DNA of 64,000 bases from Thalassotalea algicola. Lineage in GTDB: Bacteria; Pseudomonadota; Gammaproteobacteria; Enterobacterales; Alteromonadaceae. Where the stretch lies: positions 558,001 through 622,000 of the forward strand of contig NZ_JABBXH010000001.1 in NCBI RefSeq assembly GCF_012932965.1. The letters run 5' to 3'. Of the stretch, positions 35,832 to 45,341 are shown piece by piece (the stretch's first letter is position 1; the number at the start of each line of letters is the position of its first letter). The position numbers were made by a program, and so were the translations under genes. Under the pieces are notes generated by a model, which saw only the letters and a list, made by a program, of their open reading frames with translations, had not been told where the DNA came from and searched no databases.

Positions 35832-36899
35832 TTAATCCAGAAGTTGCTTCAGCTCCTCTATTGTTACATCGCCGTAGACATCGCTATCGCCTAGACCTTT
35901 TGGTAATACAAACCTTAATTGGCCGGCAATATTCTTCTTATCACGTTTCATATGTTTTAGATAAGACTCTAAATCCATATCTTCTGGTGAATAGATTGGT
36001 AGCTCAAAGTAAGCTAACAATTCGATAATACGACGAAGTTCTGACGCTGAAAGCAAACCTCGATGTTCAGATAGTGTGGAAGCAAGGACCATACCAGTAG
36101 CAACTGCTTCTCCGTGAAGCCATACACCATAGCCTTGTTCAGCTTCAATTGCATGACCAAACGTATGGCCTAAATTAAGCAAAGCTCTTTTACCAGCTTC
36201 TTTTTCGTCTTCAGCAACGATATCAGCTTTACACTGACAACAACGTGCAATGACTTGTTTAAGTAGTTCTGAATCTTTAGCTTTTATCGCAAGCTTGTTT
36301 TCTTCAAGCCAATCAAAAAATGCTTTATCACCCAAAATTCCGTACTTGATGACTTCTGCCATACCAGCTGAAAATTCACGTGCTGGCAAAGTACTTAACG
36401 TTTCTATATCGATAATAACGGCATTAGGTTGGTAAAAAGCACCAACCATATTTTTACCTAATGGGTGGTTTATGGCTGTTTTACCTCCAACTGAGGAGTC
36501 AACTTGTGAAAGCAAAGTGGTAGGAATTTGGATAAAATCTACGCCTCGTTGATAGCACGCCGCAGCAAAGCCCGTTATATCACCTATCACTCCACCGCCT
36601 AATGCAATAAGAGTAGAATCTCGACCGTGACCACCTTCAAGTAGATGAGTCATGATTAGGTCAAAATTAGCTAGGTTTTTCTCTTGCTCGCCGTCTGGCA
36701 GCAATAAATAATCGACATCAAAATCGCCCAATGCACTAATTAGCTTCTCTCCGTAAATGGGGAAAACTACATCATTAGAAACAATGGTTACACGTTTCGA
36801 CTTAATATGAGAAGTAACAGGACTGCTAGTATTTAGTAGTCCTGCTTCGATATAAATGGGGTAACTGCGATCGCCCAGATCAACGAGCAACGAATTCAT
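35832..36899 (-). CDS. aroB: 3-dehydroquinate synthase
   Basis: A 355-aa NAD- and metal-dependent enzyme converting DAHP to 3-dehydroquinate, the second shikimate-pathway step. It has DGEQEKNLANFD, ALGGGVIGDITGFAAACYQRGVDFIQIPTTLLSQVDSSVGGKTAINHPLGKN and the zinc-ligand block NLGHTFGHAIE. Full length. It overlaps the aroK stop by one base, so translation is coupled. Confidence 0.97.
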   Translation of the reverse strand: MNSLLVDLGDRSYPIYIEAGLLNTSSPVTSHIKSKRVTIVSNDVVFPIYGEKLISALGDFDVDYLLLPDGEQEKNLANFDLIMTHLLEGGHGRDSTLIALGGGVIGDITGFAAACYQRGVDFIQIPTTLLSQVDSSVGGKTAINHPLGKNMVGAFYQPNAVIIDIETLSTLPAREFSAGMAEVIKYGILGDKAFFDWLEENKLAIKAKDSELLKQVIARCCQCKADIVAEDEKEAGKRALLNLGHTFGHAIEAEQGYGVWLHGEAVATGMVLASTLSEHRGLLSASELRRIIELLAYFELPIYSPEDMDLESYLKHMKRDKKNIAGQLRFVLPKGLGDSDVYGDVTIEELKQLLD

Positions 36900-37417
36900 T
36901 AGAAATCTAAACGTTCTACGATTTTGTGTGCAACAACCTTTGCACTTTGGTCGTCTGTTTGAACAATTACATCAGCGATTTCTTCATAAAGCGGGTTACG
37001 TTCAACCGCTAGCTTTTCAAGAACTGATCTTGGTTCTTCAGAGGTTTGAAGCAATGGACGACGACGATCACGTTGCGTACGCGCTACTTGCTTATCAATT
37101 GTTGTTTCTAAGTAAACAACAATACCACGTGCAGATAAGCGATTACGTACTTGTGGGCTAATTACAGAACCACCACCGGTTGCTAGAACAATGCCTTGCA
37201 TCTCAGTTAAGTCATCGATGACATCTTCTTCTCTTTTGCGGAAACCTTCTTCACCTTCTAAGTCAAAAACCCAAGAGATGTCTGCACCCGTGCGACGTTC
37301 AATTTCTTGGTCTGAATCGAAGAACTCTAAGTGAAGTTTATCTGCTAATTCTCGACCAATAGTGCTTTTACCCGCGCCCATTGGACCAACTAGGAAAATA
37401 TTACGTTTTTCTGCCAT
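36899..37417 (-). CDS. aroK: Shikimate kinase
   Basis: A 172-aa kinase that phosphorylates shikimate at O3 using ATP. The P-loop GPMGAGKST is at residues 11-19, the shikimate-binding [11 protein letters not shown] and GEEGFRKRE follow, then the ATGGGSV loop and the lid RDRRRPLL. It is coupled to aroB. The 151-base gap to pilQ upstream holds a long inverted repeat and probably the aro-dam promoter. Confidence 0.97.
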   Translation of the reverse strand: MAEKRNIFLVGPMGAGKSTIGRELADKLHLEFFDSDQEIERRTGADISWVFDLEGEEGFRKREEDVIDDLTEMQGIVLATGGGSVISPQVRNRLSARGIVVYLETTIDKQVARTQRDRRRPLLQTSEEPRSVLEKLAVERNPLYEEIADVIVQTDDQSAKVVAHKIVERLDF

Positions 37418-37517
37418 TAGACTTACTTAATTCTCGTAAAAAATGTGTGAATAGGTAAGAGGAAACTCCCCTCAAAAATTTCAAGGGCGTAATTATCGCA
37501 ATTGTTTGGAGTAGAAT

Positions 37518-37553
37518 GCAAGTAAGTGATTATAAATTACATCACTTACTTGC
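37518..37553. repeat. 13-bp perfect inverted repeat between pilQ and aroK
   Basis: GCAAGTAAGTGAT (37518-37530) pairs perfectly with ATCACTTACTTGC (37541-37553) around a ten-base AT loop. It starts 16 bases after the pilQ stop. On the minus strand no T run follows, so it is either a weak terminator, an mRNA-stabilising hairpin, or an operator for the aroK promoter. Confidence 0.6.
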
Positions 37554-37568
37554 TAATTTTTCAATTGA

Positions 37569-39632
37569 TTAGAAATGTTCCGTAACGATTCTAGGTGTTA
37601 CGAATATTAGTAACTCTTTCTTTTCATTGTAGTTATTAGTATTTCTGAACATCCAACCAAAGTATGGAATATCACCTAATACCGGAACTTTTGAAACTGC
37701 ACTAATAATTGATTGTTGGTAAATACCACCTAAAACGATAGTTTCACCATTACTAACCAACACTTGAGTACCTATACGTTGAGTATCAATCGCTGGCGCT
37801 TGACCACTCGTAATATCAGAAACCGTATCTTGAGTAACACTTAAGTCCAATATAATCTTGTTATCAGGCGTGATGTGTGGAGTTACCGTTAAACTTAACA
37901 CAGCCTTCTTAAACTGCGTTGAAGTAGCACCACTAGATGCCGCTTCCTGATAAGGAATTTCAACACCTTGCTCAATAAACGCTTCTTTTTGGTTAGCAGT
38001 AGTAATTCGCGGACTTGCAATAATTTCACCTTTATTCTCTTGCTCTAAAGCACTTAGCTCTAAATCAAGAATAGTTCCATCGGCCAATCGTGCAATTTGG
38101 AATGCAATACTCCCTGCAGGATTAGCAACTGGAAGGTTCACATTTAGGCGATCCGTCAACGAAGGTAACACTCCTGCTGATGCATTATCTGCACCTTCTA
38201 ATGAGCCGGCTGTTGAATATTCACCATCTGTATCTGTAACACCCCAACGAATACCTAGCTCTTCACCAACGGTATCTTTTACAGTAACCATTCGCGCTTC
38301 TATAACCACCTGACGTACTGGAATATCCAAAATACCAATCATACGTTTGATATCTTCAATGCTCTTCGCTGTATCACGCACTAATAATGTATTAGTACGT
38401 TCATCAACCGTCACAGAACCTCGTGATGATAAAATACTGGTATCTTCATTCTTAATTAACGCGGCTAGTTCAGTAGCCTTAGCGTAGTTTATTTGAATAT
38501 ATTCAGAATATAACGGAGCTAGCTCTTCAACTTGCTGCTGAGCTTGCAAGTTCTTCGCTTCACGTGCAGCTAACTCATCACTTGGAGCAACCATTAAAAT
38601 GTTACCCTGCATACGTTTATCTAAACCTTTAACCTTCAGGATAATATCTAAAGCTTGGTCCCAAGGAACGCCATCTAAACGTAATGTAATATTACCGTTT
38701 ACTGTATCACTAGTAATTAGGTTAAATTCGTTATAGTCAGCAATAATCTGTAGTACTGTACGTACAGAGATATCTTGGAAGTTTAATGAAATCGTACGGC
38801 CACTGAAATCTTCTTCAGCACCTAAGTAACCAACTTTCTTCTCTTGCTTACGAATATTAACGAGAAATACATTTTCTTGTTGGTCATGCTCAAAGGTGAA
38901 ATTACCATCAACATCAATAACTAATTTTGCGTTACGCCCTTCACGGAACGTCTCGATGCCAGTAACGATTGTTGCAAAGTCAGTTACATCTAGCTTGTAA
39001 AGCATATCTTCAAGGATTTGTGTATTGTAGAACTCTACAACCACTCGGCCTAATTCGTCCTTAACATCAGCAGCAACGACACTGTCGCCTAAGTTAATAA
39101 TAACTTGGCCTTCACCTTCTAGTTCGCCTCGACGAAAATCGATAGATTGCACATTGTTTAAGAATTCTTCACCTGCTGGTGCTACAGTCTCAACTATCTC
39201 TGCGGCCTTACCATAGGAAAGCGTAATAGCATATTGGTCACCTTCAATAGCCACGTCAAATACGGTTAATTTTTCTAAATTAATCGTCGCAACCATGTTG
39301 CCATCTACGGCATTTACAAGGATGTTTTCTACACCTGCATGATCAACAAATGTTTCAGCATAATCTTCTTCAAAAGCGACATTACCAAAATTTACGTTAA
39401 TCACTGCCGGATCAACTGACGTCTTAACCGACGGTTGACCTATAATTTCTTCTGAAAAAGAGAAAACCACTTCAATTTGGTCATTATGGATTGTGTTGTA
39501 AGCAATACCGATAAGATCCGACGCATGTGCAACCGTTGAATAGGTCAAATAGAAGCACATAGCAATGATAACTTTTACCTGTTGTTTCAAGGTAAAAATT
39601 TTATTGTTCATTATTTTGTTAAATAGCATCAC
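37569..39632 (-). CDS. pilQ: Type IV pilus secretin PilQ
   Basis: A 687-aa outer-membrane secretin through which type IV pili (and taken-up DNA) pass. After a signal sequence (about residues 15-38) come two AMIN domains (roughly 45-270) for peptidoglycan binding. An N0/STN domain (ISLNFQDISVRTVLQIIADY) and N1 domain (IQINYAKATELAALIKN) follow. The secretin barrel (from about 440) ends with VPVLGDIPYFGWMFRNTN and ELLIFVTPRIV. It is the last gene of pilMNOPQ, eight bases after pilP. Confidence 0.96.
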   Translation of the reverse strand: MMLFNKIMNNKIFTLKQQVKVIIAMCFYLTYSTVAHASDLIGIAYNTIHNDQIEVVFSFSEEIIGQPSVKTSVDPAVINVNFGNVAFEEDYAETFVDHAGVENILVNAVDGNMVATINLEKLTVFDVAIEGDQYAITLSYGKAAEIVETVAPAGEEFLNNVQSIDFRRGELEGEGQVIINLGDSVVAADVKDELGRVVVEFYNTQILEDMLYKLDVTDFATIVTGIETFREGRNAKLVIDVDGNFTFEHDQQENVFLVNIRKQEKKVGYLGAEEDFSGRTISLNFQDISVRTVLQIIADYNEFNLITSDTVNGNITLRLDGVPWDQALDIILKVKGLDKRMQGNILMVAPSDELAAREAKNLQAQQQVEELAPLYSEYIQINYAKATELAALIKNEDTSILSSRGSVTVDERTNTLLVRDTAKSIEDIKRMIGILDIPVRQVVIEARMVTVKDTVGEELGIRWGVTDTDGEYSTAGSLEGADNASAGVLPSLTDRLNVNLPVANPAGSIAFQIARLADGTILDLELSALEQENKGEIIASPRITTANQKEAFIEQGVEIPYQEAASSGATSTQFKKAVLSLTVTPHITPDNKIILDLSVTQDTVSDITSGQAPAIDTQRIGTQVLVSNGETIVLGGIYQQSIISAVSKVPVLGDIPYFGWMFRNTNNYNEKKELLIFVTPRIVTEHF

Positions 39633-39640
39633 TACTTCCT

Positions 39641-40165
39641 TTACCTTTGACTATCCAATTCAACCATATCAATATCGGTTTCTCGTTCAACCCAACAACC
39701 CGCACCATCTGGGGTTAATTCTATTACTTTCACGCTGTCATTACCTACTTCTGTAATTCGACCGTTATATAGGCCAACATAGTTGCCTATTGAAACTCTA
39801 TGTAATGTTTCATCTGACGCTTCAACTAAGGCCCAAGTCACTCCACCTTCACCTAAAGTACCACGCATCACTAGATCTCCCAGCGCGAACTTTTCTAAAG
39901 GTTGTTTACGTCGACGTGGGTCTGGGCTTAAACAACCAGACATTTGTTGTAATTTTTCCTGTATTGCTTCAGGCCTAGGGGCTACAAACGGACTACGCAA
40001 ATCTATAGCAGCATATTCAAAATGATTGAACGTCGGTACCTCTGGCATAGGTTCAATATAACTTTTTGTGTTCGCTTTAACTTTAGCAATGTGAATTTTC
40101 AAATCACTGGTGTCGTCAAAACAACCAGCTAAGAATACTAACGACAATAAGGCTAATCTTTTCAT
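39641..40165 (-). CDS. pilP: Type IV pilus assembly lipoprotein PilP
   Basis: A 174-aa inner-membrane lipoprotein. The lipobox LAGC places the lipidated Cys at residue 15. The C-terminal beta domain (LGDLVMRGTLGEGGVTWALVEASDETLHRVSIGNYVG) contacts PilQ, and the N-terminal disordered part binds PilN/PilO. It bridges the inner-membrane alignment complex to the secretin. It shares one base with pilO. Confidence 0.94.
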   Translation of the reverse strand: MKRLALLSLVFLAGCFDDTSDLKIHIAKVKANTKSYIEPMPEVPTFNHFEYAAIDLRSPFVAPRPEAIQEKLQQMSGCLSPDPRRRKQPLEKFALGDLVMRGTLGEGGVTWALVEASDETLHRVSIGNYVGLYNGRITEVGNDSVKVIELTPDGAGCWVERETDIDMVELDSQR

Positions 40166-40770
40166 TATTGACCGGCCTCCTGATAACGATAGGTTTTCGC
40201 TTGTAGTTTTAAGTTAAGTGTTTCACTACTTAATTGAGCAATATCGATAGTAAAATCATGCAAGGTTACTATTCGTGGTAAGCCAGCAATTTTACTCACA
40301 AAACCACCAAATTCATGATACGCACCAATAACTTCAATATCGATTGGTAATTCTATATAAATTTCTTTCGTAATTTCGGGTTGCCAGTTCAACTTAACAA
40401 AATCAAGGCCGCTAGTTGTTCCGACAAACGTTATATCATCCAATAAACCTGGAGTTTCATGGCTTTCCGGTAGACTTCTTAACTGGTTAGCAAAGATATT
40501 CTCTGCTTCAGCCATTTGTTGTTGGAAAAGTTCTAAGTTTGCTGCGACATGATATTTAGATTCAAACTCTTGCTTGAGTGTTATTTCTTCCGCTTTTACG
40601 CGATCTAATCTAGTTAATTTGTCACTTACTAAACCGACATACGAAAGTCCCGCAATTACAATTGCAGCAAATATTGTAAGAACAACTTTAGCTGCTATAG
40701 GCCATTCACCTAGATTATCTAACTCTAGATTATCAAACTGTTCGGTAAACTTATTTACATCAAATTCCAT
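40165..40770 (-). CDS. pilO: Type IV pilus alignment protein PilO
   Basis: A 201-aa bitopic inner-membrane protein. A cytoplasmic N-terminus, one helix (about residues 28-48), a periplasmic coiled coil and a ferredoxin-like C-terminal domain (IDIEVIGAYHEFGGFVSKIAGLPRIVTLHDF) fit PilO exactly. It heterodimerises with PilN. One-base overlaps on both sides indicate coupled translation. Confidence 0.94.
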   Translation of the reverse strand: MEFDVNKFTEQFDNLELDNLGEWPIAAKVVLTIFAAIVIAGLSYVGLVSDKLTRLDRVKAEEITLKQEFESKYHVAANLELFQQQMAEAENIFANQLRSLPESHETPGLLDDITFVGTTSGLDFVKLNWQPEITKEIYIELPIDIEVIGAYHEFGGFVSKIAGLPRIVTLHDFTIDIAQLSSETLNLKLQAKTYRYQEAGQ

Positions 40771-41348
40771 TAGCCCTCTCCCTGCAGCGCCGCATCAAGG
40801 TCATCAACAAGACCTTTAATTGTTACACGCATTTTGAAGTCACTTAATAATTTAGTCGCTTCTTCGTCTGTAACAATTGATTCAGGCGTAGCATCTGTAA
40901 ATAGATCTGATAATTCGATTTCTCGGATCATATTGGCCAAATGGTTATTTGATTCACTCTTACCTATTAAGTGAATAATATTACCTTGCTTTTCAAGCTT
41001 AGTTAAATATATGCCGTTTGGAATGATTTTAGCAATTTCATCAAGCACTTGCGTACCAACATTTCGGCTACGTTGTAATTGCTCGATTACACTGATACGT
41101 TTTTGCAACGCCTCTTTCTTTTCATTCAGTGTTTTTATTTCCGCAATACGAACATCTAAGATTTGAATTTCATTTTTAAGGAATTGGTTACGTGAAACTT
41201 GCCCATCGACTTGTGCTTGATAATAGCTACTAACGGCAAATACCACTAAAAACGTAAAAAGACCAACAAAGGTCAAAATACTAATAAATTCTTTCTGCCT
41301 TGCTTTTTGCGCTTCTTCGCGCCAAGGCAGGAGGTTTATATATGCCAC
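40770..41348 (-). CDS. pilN: Type IV pilus alignment protein PilN
   Basis: A 192-aa bitopic protein. The conserved cytoplasmic tip INLLPWREE binds the PilM groove. A membrane helix (about residues 24-46), a coiled coil and a ferredoxin-like domain follow (NGIYLTKLEKQGNIIHLIGKSESN). Its start lies within the end of pilM (13-base overlap). Confidence 0.95.
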   Translation of the reverse strand: MAYINLLPWREEAQKARQKEFISILTFVGLFTFLVVFAVSSYYQAQVDGQVSRNQFLKNEIQILDVRIAEIKTLNEKKEALQKRISVIEQLQRSRNVGTQVLDEIAKIIPNGIYLTKLEKQGNIIHLIGKSESNNHLANMIREIELSDLFTDATPESIVTDEEATKLLSDFKMRVTIKGLVDDLDAALQGEG

Positions 41349-42415
41349 GGCGTAAAACTCCTTAACGCTAATCCTGCTGCGACCATTAGCTGAGGTGCAA
41401 CTTTTTTCAGCTCAGCTTCATCTAACCCATCAGCAATTTCCATTGCTTCAAATGGGTTGGCTACTACAGTATAAATACCAAGTTCTTCAGTTAATAGCTC
41501 TTGCACACCTTCAACCAAAGCGGTGCCGCCTGATATTATCAAGTAATCTACTTTTTCGTAACCACTTGATGTTAAAAACATTTGAATAGCTCTTCGGATT
41601 TGCTGAACTAATATTGTATGGAATGGCGCTAGTACTTCAAACCGATAGTTAGGAGGAAGTTTATCATTTACTTTTGCCGTTTCAGCTTCTTCAAAAGACT
41701 GGTTATAATAAGAAACAATTGAGCGTGTGTATTGCTCACCGCCGAATAATTGGTCACGGCTATAAACATGTTCGCTTTCATTGGCTGCAGAAAACAATGT
41801 CATAGTAGCGCCGAGATCAACCATAGCGACCATTTTATTTTTCGCATCATCCGGTAGCTGCGCCAAGCATAAATCATAGGTTCGGCTAATTGCATATGAT
41901 TCAACATCGACAACTTTAGTACTAAAGCCGCCGGCTTCTAACGCTGCAACTCTAGCTTCTACTGACTCAGTACGAGCAGCACTTAATAATACGTTTATTT
42001 TACTAGGATCGGATTCATTAACTGCAAGCTTTTCAAAATCTAAGCTTACTTCATCAAGTGGGTAGGGAATTAAACTATCAGCTTCTACTTCAATTTGGCC
42101 GGCAAGCTCTTCATCATTTAAGGCGACATCCATGTAAATGACTTTAGTAATCACTGTTTGTCCAGATACGGCAACAGCTGCTTGTTTGATTGAGGAAGTA
42201 ACTTTCTTACGAACTTTTGCTATAACTTTACCGACGGCCTCTATGTCTTGAATTTCACGGTCAATAATTGCTCCGCGAGGCATTGGCTCTATAGCAAAGT
42301 CTTCTAAGATGTAGCCATCATCTCCCTGACTTAACAATACAGCTTTGACGGCGTGGGAACCAATATCGATCCCTACCATCATTGATGCTTTCTTTTTCCA
42401 TAACTTGCTTAGCAT
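41336..42415 (-). CDS. pilM: Type IV pilus actin-like protein PilM
   Basis: A 359-aa cytoplasmic ATPase-fold protein of the FtsA/actin family. The phosphate-1 region is MVGIDIGSHAVKAVLL; MVDLGATMTLFSA and YLIISGGTALVEGVQEL are the later nucleotide-site blocks. It recruits PilN on the inner face of the membrane. It is first in the pilMNOPQ operon, divergent from mrcA with a 129-base shared promoter gap. Confidence 0.96.
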   Translation of the reverse strand: MLSKLWKKKASMMVGIDIGSHAVKAVLLSQGDDGYILEDFAIEPMPRGAIIDREIQDIEAVGKVIAKVRKKVTSSIKQAAVAVSGQTVITKVIYMDVALNDEELAGQIEVEADSLIPYPLDEVSLDFEKLAVNESDPSKINVLLSAARTESVEARVAALEAGGFSTKVVDVESYAISRTYDLCLAQLPDDAKNKMVAMVDLGATMTLFSAANESEHVYSRDQLFGGEQYTRSIVSYYNQSFEEAETAKVNDKLPPNYRFEVLAPFHTILVQQIRRAIQMFLTSSGYEKVDYLIISGGTALVEGVQELLTEELGIYTVVANPFEAMEIADGLDEAELKKVAPQLMVAAGLALRSFTPWHI

Positions 42416-42544
42416 AACTTCCTACTAAATCTTATAGTTCTAATTATTTTAGGTATAATATACGCATAAATACATTTATTACATGGTTTTACACGATATA
42501 CTAGTCTTATCATACAAAATTTTTCCAAAAATAGAGCATTTTCT

Positions 42545-45154
42545 GTGTTTTCTTTCAAAAATTTAGCGAAATTAGCTGTAGCGCTAAGCTTTTTGGGCGT
42601 GATCGCCCTGTTTGCCTTATACATGTCAATGAAAAGCGACCTACCTAGTGTTGCATCATTGAAAGATTTAAAATGGCAAACACCAATGCAGGTTTTTAGT
42701 CAAGATGGCAAATTAATTTCTCAATTTGGCGAGAAAAAGCGTATTCCGTTAAAGCTCAATGAATTTCCTCAACAATTGATTGATGCGATTTTGGCAACGG
42801 AAGACGACAGGTTTTACTCGCATTTTGGTGTGGACCCTATTGGCGTTGGTCGAGCAGTAGTGGCTAAATTGATGGGACAAAATAAAGGTGGTGCCAGCAC
42901 AATTACCATGCAGGTTGCCCGGAATTTTTTCTTAACAAGAGAAGTCACCTATACACGAAAAATTCGCGAAGTATTCCTTTCTTTTCATATTGAGAACCTG
43001 CTTACAAAAGATGAAATATTGGCCTTATATCTCAATAAAATTGAATTAGGACATCGAGCATTTGGTTTTGGTGCAGCAGCTCAAGTCTATTATGGTAAAA
43101 ATGTAAACGACTTATCTTTAGCGCAAATTGCTGTGCTTGCCGGCTTACCTAAAGCACCTTCAACGCTAAACCCAATTAGCCGCCCCGAACGAGCTAAAAA
43201 TCGCCGCGCCGTTGTGCTTCAACGCATGTTAGTAAGTGGTTATATTACCGAAGGCCAATATCGCGATGCGAATTCTGCCCCTATTACTGCAAAGAAACAT
43301 GGAGCCGAAATCGAAGTAGACGCCCCTTATATTGCTGAAATGGCTCATCAGGAAATGATAGGAAGATACGGTAAGGAAGAGGCTTACACTGGTGGTTACA
43401 AGGTATTCTTAACTGTCCCTTCTCATCTTCAAATCGCTGCGCAACAGGCCGTAATTACTAATTTATTAAATTACGATCAACGTCACGGGTATCGCGGCCC
43501 TGTCGACGAATTAAGACCAATAAACCCTATCGATGCAGAAAGTGATACTCTGCCGGTAATTGAGCCACTAACAGAAACAGAAATTCAGCACGCATTAAAT
43601 AGTACAGCGAGTTATCAGCAACTACAGCCCGCAATAGTAATCGGTATGTATGAGAAAGCCGTGACTGTTGTACTAAAGTCAGGACAATCTGTAGATATTC
43701 CATGGCAAGGCCTGTCATGGGCACGCGAATATATTAGTGACCAAAAGCAAGGTAAAGAGCCTAAAACTGCTAGTGAAATATTGAAACTTGGTGATGTTAT
43801 CTATATCACCGAAAAAGAAGATGTTTTTCGACTAAGCCAACTCCCTAAGGCAAGTAGCGCACTTGTCGCTTTAGCGCCCGACACTGGTGCAATTCAAGCC
43901 GTTGTCGGCGGTTTTAGTTTTAAGCAAAGTCAATTTAACCGTGTGACTCAGGCTAAACGTCAAGTTGGCTCAAATATTAAGCCATTTATTTATTCCGCTG
44001 CTTTAGATAAAGATTATACATTGGCCACTTTAGTAAACGACGCACCAATCAATCAGTGGGATAGAAGTTCAGGCTTTGTCTGGCGTCCGAAAAACTCTCC
44101 ACCTAATTATGATGGTCCTATTCGTGTCAGGTTAGCATTAGCTCAATCTAAAAATGTTATTGCCGTGCGTCTATTACGAGCAGTGGGTTTAGGCAACATT
44201 ATCGATCACCTGTCTAATTTCGGCTTCGTACCGGATGAATTACCAGAGAATGAATCACTTGCATTAGGTTCGGCTTCGTTAACACCTCTCGAAGTGGCAA
44301 CCGGTTTTGCAACATTTGCAAATGGCGGTTATTTAGTTAACCCTTATTTCATCGAGCGTATTGAAGATTCATTTGGCCAAATTATCTTTGAAGCTCAGCC
44401 TGAATACGCCTGTGATCTGCCATGTGATGAATTTGTTAGTTCATTACAGCCAAAACTGTTAGAAGACCATTTAACGCAAACAACGACAAATTTAGAGGCT
44501 GAGCAAAGTGAGCTACTTCAGGAGGTTCCAGCAGCATTAGCGCTTGAAAGCGACGATGTTACGGAACTTCCACCAATTAAAGCAGCTGAACGCGTGATCA
44601 GCCCTCAAAATGCCTTCTTAACAACTCAAGCGCTTAATAGTGCGATTTGGGGAGCAGATTGGTCCGTTACCCCAGGTTGGCAAGGCACAGGTTTTAGAGC
44701 TCGTTCTTTAAAACGTCGCGATATTGCAGGTAAGACAGGTACAACAAATGAAGCAAAAGATGCTTGGTTCTCAGGTTATAGCCGTAGGATAGTAGCAACA
44801 TCGTGGATTGGTTTTGATGATCATACCCGCAATTTAGGTCAAACTAGATACAATAACAATTTGGGTAAAAATCAAATTACCGGTAAAGAATTTGGCGCAA
44901 AATCTGCGCAACCTGCTTGGATTTCCTTTATGAAAACCGCATTAGCCGATTTACCTGTTGAACCATTTGAGCCGCCAGAAGACATCGTTTCGGTGCGAAT
45001 CGACAAAGCGACAGGAAAATTAACAACCAAAACAGATAAAACCAGTATTTTCGAATATTTTAAACTGGGCACGGCGCCAATTGATTATATTGAAAATGAC
45101 GAAAGTAGCGTGATTTTAGACGGTGAACCTGAAGCAGAAGAAGAAATATTTTAG
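42545..45154 (+). CDS. mrcA: Penicillin-binding protein 1A (bifunctional murein synthase)
   Basis: An 869-aa class A PBP. The start is GTG at 42545; a single N-terminal membrane helix (about residues 8-28) follows. The glycosyltransferase domain has the catalytic Glu in LATEDDRFYSHFGVDP and GGASTITMQVARNFFL. An OB-like insert and the transpeptidase domain follow, with the nucleophile in VGSNIKPF (S-x-x-K), SKN and KTGTTNEAKDAW. It builds glycan strands and peptide cross-links. Its position divergent from pilM is conserved in gammaproteobacteria. Confidence 0.96.
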   Translation: MFSFKNLAKLAVALSFLGVIALFALYMSMKSDLPSVASLKDLKWQTPMQVFSQDGKLISQFGEKKRIPLKLNEFPQQLIDAILATEDDRFYSHFGVDPIGVGRAVVAKLMGQNKGGASTITMQVARNFFLTREVTYTRKIREVFLSFHIENLLTKDEILALYLNKIELGHRAFGFGAAAQVYYGKNVNDLSLAQIAVLAGLPKAPSTLNPISRPERAKNRRAVVLQRMLVSGYITEGQYRDANSAPITAKKHGAEIEVDAPYIAEMAHQEMIGRYGKEEAYTGGYKVFLTVPSHLQIAAQQAVITNLLNYDQRHGYRGPVDELRPINPIDAESDTLPVIEPLTETEIQHALNSTASYQQLQPAIVIGMYEKAVTVVLKSGQSVDIPWQGLSWAREYISDQKQGKEPKTASEILKLGDVIYITEKEDVFRLSQLPKASSALVALAPDTGAIQAVVGGFSFKQSQFNRVTQAKRQVGSNIKPFIYSAALDKDYTLATLVNDAPINQWDRSSGFVWRPKNSPPNYDGPIRVRLALAQSKNVIAVRLLRAVGLGNIIDHLSNFGFVPDELPENESLALGSASLTPLEVATGFATFANGGYLVNPYFIERIEDSFGQIIFEAQPEYACDLPCDEFVSSLQPKLLEDHLTQTTTNLEAEQSELLQEVPAALALESDDVTELPPIKAAERVISPQNAFLTTQALNSAIWGADWSVTPGWQGTGFRARSLKRRDIAGKTGTTNEAKDAWFSGYSRRIVATSWIGFDDHTRNLGQTRYNNNLGKNQITGKEFGAKSAQPAWISFMKTALADLPVEPFEPPEDIVSVRIDKATGKLTTKTDKTSIFEYFKLGTAPIDYIENDESSVILDGEPEAEEEIF

Positions 45155-45166
45155 CTTAAATTAGAT

Positions 45167-45187
45167 GCAGCACCGTCTTGGTGCTGC
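45167..45187 (+). terminator. Hairpin after mrcA, possible terminator
   Basis: An eight-base perfect GC-rich stem (GCAGCACC 45167-45174, GGTGCTGC 45180-45187) lies 12 bases after the mrcA stop. It lacks a T run, so termination strength is doubtful. Confidence 0.5.
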
Positions 45188-45341
45188 ACTATAACAGTGC
45201 AACATTCAAGTTACCCTCCGTATTTCTCGAAACGCAAAACAACCATAAACACTTGTATTAATTACAATTTAATTAAAATCAAGTCGTTGGCATAAAGTTT
45301 GTTTATATTCAATACTATAAACATTTTAACTTTGGTGCCTG

